Positions 17,911 to 24,107 of a stretch of DNA of 64,000 nt are shown piece by piece. Below the pieces are notes generated by a model. The model was not told the DNA's origin, searched no databases, and saw only the letters and a list, made by a program, of their open reading frames with translations. This DNA comes from Aestuarierythrobacter sp037968495 (GTDB lineage: Bacteria; Pseudomonadota; Alphaproteobacteria; Sphingomonadales; Sphingomonadaceae). Where the stretch lies: positions 1-64,000 of the forward strand of contig JBBKVP010000020.1 of the NCBI GenBank assembly GCA_037968495.1. Direction: 5' to 3'. The position numbers and the translations under genes were made by a program. Each line of letters starts with the position of its first letter. The stretch's first letter is position 1.

Positions 17911-18351
17911 TTAATTACCCAGCCGCAACGATTCAGATGAAATTTCACCCTTGCCGGCGTTGGCGAGACAAGGCGCATAGGCAGCCTGCTCGTCCATTAC
18001 CTGATAAGGATAGAGCACGATTACGGAGTATCCCTCGCGGTGGTCGACCGCCGCGGCAATAGCGTCGGCGCGTTCGCCGCTATCAGGCAGTTTGGTTGCA
18101 ACTTCATAGAAAATGACGCTGCACCTGATCGAACCACCGCTCGCCTGCTATCGAAATTTCGCGCTCAAAAGATCGATCAGTGGCTGGGACTCTGGCTGCT
18201 CCTCGCCATTGTCAGCTGCGACCATATGCGTGGTCCCGTCGGCCAGCATAACCATGCCATACGGAAAAAACTCGCCGTGCTTTGCCAGCTGTTCTTCCGC
18301 AAGACCGATGCCTTCATCGACCAGCTGCTTCGTATCCTCTTGCCGGCTCAT
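17911..18351 (-). pseudogene. Conserved-looking hypothetical gene with one internal amber codon
   Basis: One frame from ATG 18351 to TAA 17911 (147 codons) is interrupted only by TAG at 18150-18148, codon 68. Upstream it encodes MSRQEDTKQLVDEGIGLAEE and HGEFFPYGMVMLADG. Downstream the same frame continues with FYEVATKLPDSGERADAIA and VDHREGYSVIVLYPYQV, which looks just as protein-like. A C-to-T change of a CAG codon would explain it. It sits 17 bases upstream of recO, in the recO-leuB direction. No function is recognised; it is probably a recent pseudogene. Confidence 0.65.
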
Positions 18352-18430
18352 CCTCGCCCTCAGAATATTGTACCGCCACAAAGTCGCGATCATTTCCTAG
18401 CAAGGTTAGCCCAGATTTCCGAATTTTCGG

Positions 18431-18682
18431 TTATTTCTTGGCGAGCTTCTTCTCAAGCCCGTCGAGACGAGCCGACAGCGCATCATTTTCTTCGCGCGCC
18501 TTGGCGGCCATGTCCTTCACTGCGTCGAATTCCTCGCGGCTGACGAATTCCATTCCGCCCACGGCTTCTTTCACGCGCTCACGAGCGGCCTCGCGTGCTT
18601 CGCGGGTCATGCCGGCAAATGTACCGGCGGCAGAGTTCATCATTTTGACGAAGTCGGAGATCATAGGGTTCTGGCTTTGCAT
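18431..18682 (-). CDS. ubiK: UbiK-like accessory factor (BMFP domain)
   Basis: An 83-residue protein with an N-terminal amphipathic helix and a C-terminal coiled coil (AREENDALSARLDGLEKKL). This is the layout of the BMFP/YqiC family, whose E. coli member UbiK assists aerobic ubiquinone synthesis through UbiJ and lipid contact. FVSREEFDAVKDMA is the typical hinge before the coiled coil. The gene precedes the amber-interrupted gene and recO on the same strand. The assignment to UbiK function is by family only. Confidence 0.75.
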   Translation of the reverse strand: MQSQNPMISDFVKMMNSAAGTFAGMTREAREAARERVKEAVGGMEFVSREEFDAVKDMAAKAREENDALSARLDGLEKKLAKK

Positions 18683-18714
18683 ATTATCCAGATGGGATGG
18701 CGTGAGTAGTTTGT

Positions 18715-18918
18715 CTAGTGTTTGGGTCTTTGTTTGCGCGCCTTCGGCACTACCTCAAACGCTGGGCGGAGCGCATCCGCGCTCTTTGGCTTCGCGGCAT
18801 AAGCGGCGGCGACCAGTCGGTCGCTGACTGCCGTGACCAAGGTCTTGAAGCCTGATTGATGGCTTGGGACGGGCCGGGTTACAACCAGTAACCCGAAAGT
18901 CTGACCAGCCGCCGTCCC
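18715..18918 (-). other. Orphan coding-like segment or dispersed repeat without a start codon
   Basis: Between ubiK-like and tspO lies a 68-codon open frame closed by TAG at 18717-18715 and opened after TAA at 18921-18919. It has no ATG or GTG start. It reads like the C-terminus of a protein (SDRLVAAAYAAKPKSADALR, EVVPKARKQRPKH). An eight-base perfect hairpin, CGGGTTAC with GTAACCCG, lies inside it at 18875-18895. It is either a gene fragment or a dispersed repeat; a copy elsewhere in the genome would decide. Nothing else is seen in this 298-base gap. Confidence 0.35.
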
Positions 18919-18980
18919 TTATTGGACCGCCCCTCGGAGGCGTTGGCGTAGCCAACAAGCCGTGAGAGAAAACAAGCTAT

Positions 18981-19535
18981 TTACAACTCGATCCGCTGCA
19001 CATTTTCAGGCCCAGGCTGCGTAAATCTAGCTTCCGGATTAAGCTGCAGGAACTGCCAGTTGAGAAGCGTGGCAAACAGTATCCAAACTAGATACGGAAG
19101 CAGCAGCACTGCAGCCAATTTCCGGACCCTCCAGAACAGCGCAATCGTCACGATCACCAGCACATCCAGCACACCGATCAAAACCAACGCACCCTTGATC
19201 TCATGAACGGTAAAGAACATTGGTGACCAAGCGAGATTGAGCAGGAATTGAACCGCAAATACGATGATTGCGGCCACGCGGCCTCTCGCGCCCCAAGCTG
19301 CGCAGACCATCGCCAGCGCAATGCCCATCATCAGATACAGTATGGGCCACACAATCCCGAAGGCAGAAGGCGGCGGGAATATCGCGGGCTTTGTGAGCGC
19401 TTGGAACCAAGCGCTATTCGGATCGCCGCCCAGCATGCCGGACAAAAAGCCCAGCAGCATCACCAAAGGTACGGTGAAAAGTGCCCAGCGGAAAATGCTG
19501 GCACGCAATTGTCCGGGAGATGCCAATGCGGTCAT
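18981..19535 (-). CDS. tspO: TspO/MBR family membrane protein
   Basis: A 184-residue inner-membrane protein with five helices and the TspO fingerprint: WFQALTKPAIFPPPSAFGIVWPILY in the first loop (shown only in part as a motif), FLLNLAWSPMFF in helix 3-4 and PYLVWILFATLLNW in helix 5. The family binds tetrapyrroles and is linked in phototrophic and semi-phototrophic alphaproteobacteria to porphyrin export or photooxidative control. No pigment genes are in the window, so its role here is open. It is a single gene with open space on both sides. Confidence 0.9.
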   Translation of the reverse strand: MTALASPGQLRASIFRWALFTVPLVMLLGFLSGMLGGDPNSAWFQALTKPAIFPPPSAFGIVWPILYLMMGIALAMVCAAWGARGRVAAIIVFAVQFLLNLAWSPMFFTVHEIKGALVLIGVLDVLVIVTIALFWRVRKLAAVLLLPYLVWILFATLLNWQFLQLNPEARFTQPGPENVQRIEL

Positions 19536-19625
19536 CGAAGTTTCCTGTTTCGCGATTCGTAACGATAGTGGCCGTTGGGACCAGCAAGCGCAATGTGTGT
19601 AACCATCCCGCTAATCGGCATCAGC

Positions 19626-20363
19626 TCAGCACCGGCTCGCAGCGATCAGAAATTCCACGTTGCCTTCGGGGCCAGTAATCGGGCTTTCGGTGATCCCGTG
19701 CACATCCCAACCCGCGCTTTCGAGCCAGCTTTGCACGTCATCACAGACGCGTTGGTGGAGCGCAGCATCGCGAACCACCCCGCCCTTACCCACTTCGCCG
19801 CGTTCAACTTCGAATTGCGGCTTGATGAGAGCGACTAGCTGGCACCGCTGCTCTGCCAGTTTCAACGGCACTTCCAGCACCTTACGCAAGGATATGAAGG
19901 ACGCGTCGCAAACTACCCAGCTATAGGCACGGTCGATCATGTCAGCCGTCAAAACCCGCGCGCTGGTCTGCTCCATTACCGTAACGCGCTCATCTTGGCG
20001 CAGTTTCCATGCGAGCTGATTGGTCCCGGAATCGACAGCGAAAACATGCTGTGCACCGCCTCGCAACAGCACATCGGTGAAGCCGCCTGTAGAGCTGCCG
20101 ACATCCATTGCGGTAACGCCTTTGGGGTGCAGACCGAACTCCTCCAACGCGTGGGCCAGTTTGATTCCGCCCCGGCTCACCCACGGATGATCGCGTCCGC
20201 GCACGTCCAGCGCGGCATCTTCGGCCATTTGCTGGCCGGATTTCGCAAGTTTCGTCTCGCCCGAGAACACCAGCCCCGCCATTACCAGCGCCTGCGCACG
20301 GGTGCGGCTTTCGGCTAGGCCGCGCGCTACAAGCAATTGATCGAGGCGAATTTTGGCTGGCAT
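19626..20363 (-). CDS. tlyA: TlyA family rRNA 2'-O-methyltransferase
   Basis: A 245-residue protein with an N-terminal S4 RNA-binding domain (RLDQLLVARGLAESRTRAQ) and a FtsJ/RrmJ-like methyltransferase domain. The SAM motif is DVGSSTGGFTDVLL near residue 92, followed by VFAVDSGTNQLAWKL, VVCDASFISLRKVL and ALIKPQFEVERGEVGKGGVV. TlyA enzymes methylate cytidines in 16S and 23S rRNA; some are also annotated as hemolysin A. The length and domains are complete. Confidence 0.9.
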   Translation of the reverse strand: MPAKIRLDQLLVARGLAESRTRAQALVMAGLVFSGETKLAKSGQQMAEDAALDVRGRDHPWVSRGGIKLAHALEEFGLHPKGVTAMDVGSSTGGFTDVLLRGGAQHVFAVDSGTNQLAWKLRQDERVTVMEQTSARVLTADMIDRAYSWVVCDASFISLRKVLEVPLKLAEQRCQLVALIKPQFEVERGEVGKGGVVRDAALHQRVCDDVQSWLESAGWDVHGITESPITGPEGNVEFLIAASRC

Positions 20364-20430
20364 GGGCCTGAAAGCCCATAACGCGCATTGTCCACTTGCG
20401 CCAACTGCAGTTCACAGCAATTAGGAACAA

Positions 20431-20982
20431 ATGATCTTTAGCACCAATATCAAGCGTGCCGCTGCGGCGATTGCTCTCCTGCCTCTGGCTTGCTGCGCGC
20501 CGGCACCTGCGTCCGCGCCAACTCCCGCTCCAGCCCCTGCAACTGTCCAGCGCCCTGTGCCGCAGCCTGCACCGATGCCGGCAGCCGCTCCGGTCAATTG
20601 GATGGATGCGGCAGCTACACCAGGCGATTGGAGTTACCGCAGTATTTCCGGGCAAACTCAGGCAATCTTCGGCCATCCCGGCAATGCATTGCTGGTGATG
20701 ACCTGTAATCCACAGCGAAACACGGTGACGCTGTTCCGAGCAGGATCGACCAACGGTTCTGTGCTGGTGCGGATTTTGTCGGAGACGGACAGCCGCACTT
20801 TGACCGGCACTGCAATGAATGATGGCGGACCTTCAATCAAAGTCGAACTTCAGAGCAGAGATCCGCTGCTAGATGCGATAGCACTTTCAAAGGGCCGTTT
20901 TGCTATCGAAACCGCCGGAATGCCCACACTGTATCTGCCCTCATGGGCGGAAGTTACGCGCGTAATAGAGGATTGTCGCTAA
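20431..20982 (+). CDS. Putative exported protein with Pro-Ala linker
   Basis: A 183-residue protein with a signal peptide (about 1-22) ending in cysteines that give only a weak lipobox (LLPLACC). A Pro/Ala-rich linker follows at about 23-52, then a globular beta-type domain from about 58 to the end containing MTCNPQRNTVTLFRAG and a closing cysteine. The compact C-terminal domain with two cysteines suggests a periplasmic disulfide. No family is recognised. It is divergent from tlyA over 67 bases, with AGGAACA before the ATG. Confidence 0.65.
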   Translation: MIFSTNIKRAAAAIALLPLACCAPAPASAPTPAPAPATVQRPVPQPAPMPAAAPVNWMDAAATPGDWSYRSISGQTQAIFGHPGNALLVMTCNPQRNTVTLFRAGSTNGSVLVRILSETDSRTLTGTAMNDGGPSIKVELQSRDPLLDAIALSKGRFAIETAGMPTLYLPSWAEVTRVIEDCR

Positions 20983-21137
20983 TCCAGATAAGCGAAGCGC
21001 ATTATGTTGACGGGGAAAAACATTATTTCAAGTCTTGTATTGCGCGGCAGAATGACTCATCTTCCTTTCAAGGCCAGCGGTACACGCAGGCCCTGGCTTC
21101 TCCGGTGATCGGCAGAAGTCTTGGCTTTCAAAGCGCG

Positions 21138-21151
21138 AAAGGAGGTGATCC
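21138..21151 (+). promoter_or_regulatory. Extreme Shine-Dalgarno sequence, complementary to the 16S rRNA 3' tail
   Basis: The 14 bases AAAGGAGGTGATCC are the exact complement of the canonical bacterial 16S rRNA 3' end (GGATCACCTCCTTT). The GGAGG core is seven bases before the ATG at 21153, which is ideal spacing. Normal genes in this window pair over four to six bases, so this site is exceptional and fixes the start of the microgene that follows. Confidence 0.8.
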
Positions 21152-21152
21152 G

Positions 21153-21212
21153 ATGTCTCATGGTTCAGATAAGGGGTCGGTACAGTTCCGCACGGAGAAT
21201 TATCGCCGGTAA
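21153..21212 (+). CDS. Nineteen-residue microprotein or leader peptide
   Basis: ATG 21153 to TAA 21212 encodes a polar, basic peptide of 19 residues beginning MSHGSDKGSV and ending RTENYRR. The coding call rests on the extended Shine-Dalgarno sequence right before it and on the terminator-like hairpin 48 bases after it, which together look like a complete short transcription unit upstream of ilvE. It contains no run of Ile, Leu or Val codons, so classic branched-chain attenuation is not indicated. The function is unknown. Confidence 0.55.
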   Translation: MSHGSDKGSVQFRTENYRR

Positions 21213-21259
21213 CCCGCGATAAAGTCACCGTGGGCGGCACTTCCGGCCGCTGACCATGC

Positions 21260-21303
21260 GAAGGGTCGTTCCAGCCAAGGCAGGAGCGGCCCTTCTCTGT
21301 TTT
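21260..21303 (+). terminator. Rho-independent terminator after the microgene, before ilvE
   Basis: GAAGGGTCGTTCC (21260-21272) pairs with GGAGCGGCCCTTC (21283-21295) over 13 positions with two wobble pairs and a ten-base loop, followed by TCTGTTTT. It separates the microgene from ilvE by 135 bases and could be constitutive or conditional. Confidence 0.65.
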
Positions 21304-21438
21304 GGTACGCTTATTAGAATGAAGCCTCGATCGAATAAGGGAAAAATTCACTTCCCAGCTTTGAGTCTGCCCGACAACACTTGCGCGCAATCGGCCTACG
21401 CCTTACCCGCGCAGATGAAGACACTAAGGACGTGATCA

Positions 21439-22530
21439 ATGGCAGGCGCCGCTATCAATTTTACCGAAGTTCCCCATCCGGCCCCCACGCCGGTGGATGT
21501 GCGCGAAGCTGCACTGGTCGATCCCGGTTTCGGCAAGTTGTTTTCCGATCATATGGTGATGATCGATTATACCGAAGGTCGCGGTTGGCATGATGCGACC
21601 GTCGGCCCGCGCCAGCCCATCGCGCTCGATCCGGCTGCGTCCGTCCTGCATTATGCGCAGGAAATTTTCGAAGGCATGAAGGCTTACCGACAAGCGGATG
21701 GCGGGATGGCGTTATTCCGTCCAGAAGCGAACGCACAGCGATTCAACAAATCGGCCGAGCGTATGGCAATGCCGGAGCTCCCCGAGGAATTGTTCATCGA
21801 AGCCGTGCGCAAGCTGGTCGATGTGGACAAGGATTGGTTCCCCGCTGTCGAAGGCGGCTCACTATATCTGCGGCCCTTCATGTTCGCGAGCGAGGCCTTT
21901 CTGGGCGTTCGCCCAGCGACGGAATACAAGTTTATCGTGATTGCCAGTCCGGCCGGAAATTACTTCAAGTCAGGCGCGCAAGCCGTCTCGATCTGGATCA
22001 GCGACTATTCCCGCGCTGCTCCCGGCGGCACCGGCGCAGCCAAGACCGGCGGCAATTACGCGGCCAGCCTGGTTCCCACAGGCGAAGCCTTCGCCAAGGG
22101 GCACGACCAAGTGCTGTTCCTCGATGCGGTTGAACGCAAATGGGTGGAGGAGCTTGGCGGAATGAACCTGTTCTTCAGCTTCGAAGATGGCACCATCATC
22201 ACGCCTCCGCTGACGGGCACGATTCTGCCCGGCATCACCCGCGACAGCCTGATCCAGCTTGCCCGCGAAGATGGCCTTAATATCAGCGAAGCCCCTTATA
22301 GCATCGACCAATGGCGCGATGATGCCAAATCCGGCAAACTGGTCGAATGCTTCGCCTGCGGCACTGCTGCGGTGGTAACGCCCGTTGGTCATGTCGAGGG
22401 ACCTGATGGTGGTTTCGATATCGGGTCGGGCGGCCCCGGCCAACTGACCGCCAAACTGCGCGAAAAACTCGTCGGCATCCAGCGCGGCTCGGTAGCAGAT
22501 ACCCATGGCTGGGTGATGAAGCTGGATTGA
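21439..22530 (+). CDS. ilvE: Branched-chain amino acid aminotransferase
   Basis: A 363-residue fold-type IV PLP enzyme that interconverts Leu, Ile or Val with their 2-oxo acids using 2-oxoglutarate. Length and motifs match the longer IlvE class shared with eukaryotic BCATs: LHYAQEIFEGMKAYR, LYLRPFMFASEAFLGV, the PLP-lysine region AAKTGGNYAASL, VEELGGMNLFF and SGKLVECFACGTAAVV. It complements leuB at 16.2 kb in branched-chain metabolism. It lies downstream of the terminator at 21.26 kb. Confidence 0.93.
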   Translation: MAGAAINFTEVPHPAPTPVDVREAALVDPGFGKLFSDHMVMIDYTEGRGWHDATVGPRQPIALDPAASVLHYAQEIFEGMKAYRQADGGMALFRPEANAQRFNKSAERMAMPELPEELFIEAVRKLVDVDKDWFPAVEGGSLYLRPFMFASEAFLGVRPATEYKFIVIASPAGNYFKSGAQAVSIWISDYSRAAPGGTGAAKTGGNYAASLVPTGEAFAKGHDQVLFLDAVERKWVEELGGMNLFFSFEDGTIITPPLTGTILPGITRDSLIQLAREDGLNISEAPYSIDQWRDDAKSGKLVECFACGTAAVVTPVGHVEGPDGGFDIGSGGPGQLTAKLREKLVGIQRGSVADTHGWVMKLD

Positions 22531-22800
22531 TTTAGGCATTTCGTTAACCGCCCGTTTCAACACGCTTCGCTACGAACCAACAACCGAGCCGGTAATGACT
22601 TTCTGACGCGTGTTGGACCTAGTTGCGGGCAAGTATCCGTGACATTAGCCCGGCACCTGTTTACCCGCTGACGCTGAAATCCATTCAAGGTAAGAACTCT
22701 GGTCGATAATTGCGCCAATAGAGCGGTCTCGTCACCGCCTACCGAAAGGCCCTTTGATGAAGCTTCCGGCTGTCAGGTGGGCGTTCAACCGAACGGGAGC

Positions 22801-23805
22801 ATGTCCGCGCTTGATCCGCGGAAACTGATGCGCGAGTTGAACGCATTTAAGGCGTCGCGGCCAGGCCGAAGCGTATGGGAGCTGGTAGCTACCCTCATCC
22901 CCTTCCTGTCATTATTCGCAGCGATATTGTTCGCTGTCGAAGCGGGCTATTTCTTCGCCCTCGCCTTAACGCCATTGGTCGGCCTCCTCCTGCTTAGATT
23001 ATTCGTAATCCAGCATGATTGCGGTCACGGGTCGTTCCTCCCTAGCAGGTTCGGGAATGACTGGTTTGGCAGAGCGCTCGGCGTGCTAACGTTTACTCCA
23101 TACGATTGCTGGAAGCGTTCGCATGCGCTGCACCACGCAGCTACCGGCAATCTTGACGCGCGCGGCTCAGGCGACGTGGACACACTTACGGTTCGCGAGT
23201 TTTACGAGCGGACTCGCTTTCAGCGGTTTTTATATCGCTTCTACCGTCACCCACTTGTTCTGCTGGGCATTGGCCCCGCCTATCTGTTTCTCCTGCGCCA
23301 CCGGCTCCCGGTCGGGCTAATGAAGGAAGGGTGGACCTATTGGGTAAGCGCAATGGCGACCAACGCAGGAACGGGCCTGATTTTGGGCGCACTTATCTAC
23401 ATGTTCGGAATAGGCGTTACCGCTTTAGTTTTCCTGCCAGTGCTGCTCGTTGCAGCCTCGACGGGGGTTTGGCTATTTTACGTCCAGCATCAATTTGAAG
23501 ACGCACATTGGGATAAGAGCGACAACTGGTCCTTCCACGATGCCGCCTTACGCGGAAGCTCCCATCTCGATCTCCCGCAACCGCTACGCTGGTTTACAGC
23601 CAATATCGGGATTCACCATGTGCATCATCTGGCTAGCCGCATCCCCTTCTACCGCCTTCCCGAAGTGCTGCGCGCGCATCCCCATCTGCAGAATTTGAAC
23701 CGGTTCACAGTCCTCAAAACAATACGGCCGCTGCGCCTTGCTTTATGGGATGAAGATCAAAGAAGGCTGGTTACCTTTCGCGAGGCATCCTTGATGTCCG
23801 TGTAA
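22801..23805 (+). CDS. Membrane fatty acid desaturase
   Basis: A 334-residue di-iron desaturase. All three histidine boxes are present: HDCGH at 72-76, HALHH at 108-112 and HVHHL near 275, with hydrophobic spans between. The spacing and the closing HHLASRIPFYRLPEV resemble bacterial omega-6/omega-3 acyl-lipid desaturases rather than acyl-CoA delta-9 enzymes; regiospecificity cannot be fixed by eye. I chose ATG 22801, preceded by GGGAG, over a GTG 24 bases upstream. It is a single gene. Confidence 0.88.
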   Translation: MSALDPRKLMRELNAFKASRPGRSVWELVATLIPFLSLFAAILFAVEAGYFFALALTPLVGLLLLRLFVIQHDCGHGSFLPSRFGNDWFGRALGVLTFTPYDCWKRSHALHHAATGNLDARGSGDVDTLTVREFYERTRFQRFLYRFYRHPLVLLGIGPAYLFLLRHRLPVGLMKEGWTYWVSAMATNAGTGLILGALIYMFGIGVTALVFLPVLLVAASTGVWLFYVQHQFEDAHWDKSDNWSFHDAALRGSSHLDLPQPLRWFTANIGIHHVHHLASRIPFYRLPEVLRAHPHLQNLNRFTVLKTIRPLRLALWDEDQRRLVTFREASLMSV

Positions 23806-24107
23806 TGCGGGAATGACGCCCGATCTTGGATAACAGTTCAGCTTGAGCGGCAGGAATTGGGTAGAAAGTGGACGTCGGATTGAGCGTCAGTCGTCAGTAA
23901 CGCTGACAAATATCATGGTTATTGCTGATGCCATGGCGTACATAAATGCGCCTTCCATCGAACCAGATCCTACTTGCGTCTGCCACCAGATCGCACAGCC
24001 GCATCGAAATTGGCAGCGCAATTCCATCCTAGGGATAAGTTGCTGTTGCTCTTTACGAAGTGCCTCGTAATGCGTTCCTATTCGTTCAAGCAATTGGGGA
24101 CAAACTC
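23806..24107. other. Intergenic region with a half-palindrome only
   Basis: About 300 bases between the desaturase and the DUF305 gene. It holds a half copy of the dispersed palindrome family (TTGGGTAGAAAGTGGACGT, 23856-23874). A 68-codon minus-strand frame at 23887-24093 starts with TTG and has unusual composition; I do not accept it as a gene. Nothing else is supported. Confidence 0.4.

Noticed and set aside
11366..18150. Genome-wide reassignment of TAG to an amino acid
   Set aside because: About nine confident genes here end with TAG (for example the response regulator, the GT2-GtrA fusion, the TonB receptor, plsC, cytochrome c, proB, PDO), and reading through them gives no continuing protein.
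18755..18958. 67-codon frame rich in Arg and Pro between ubiK and tspO
   Set aside because: It is an alternative frame of the orphan segment at 18715-18918, with low-complexity composition and no ribosome binding site.
21138..21151. Remnant of a 16S rRNA gene 3' end on the minus strand
   Set aside because: Only 14 bases match, with unrelated flanks, and the spacing to ATG 21153 is that of a Shine-Dalgarno sequence.
23887..24093. 68-codon minus-strand frame upstream of the DUF305 gene
   Set aside because: TTG start, no ribosome binding site, Cys/Trp/Met-rich composition unlike real genes here, and overlap with the promoter region of the DUF305 gene.
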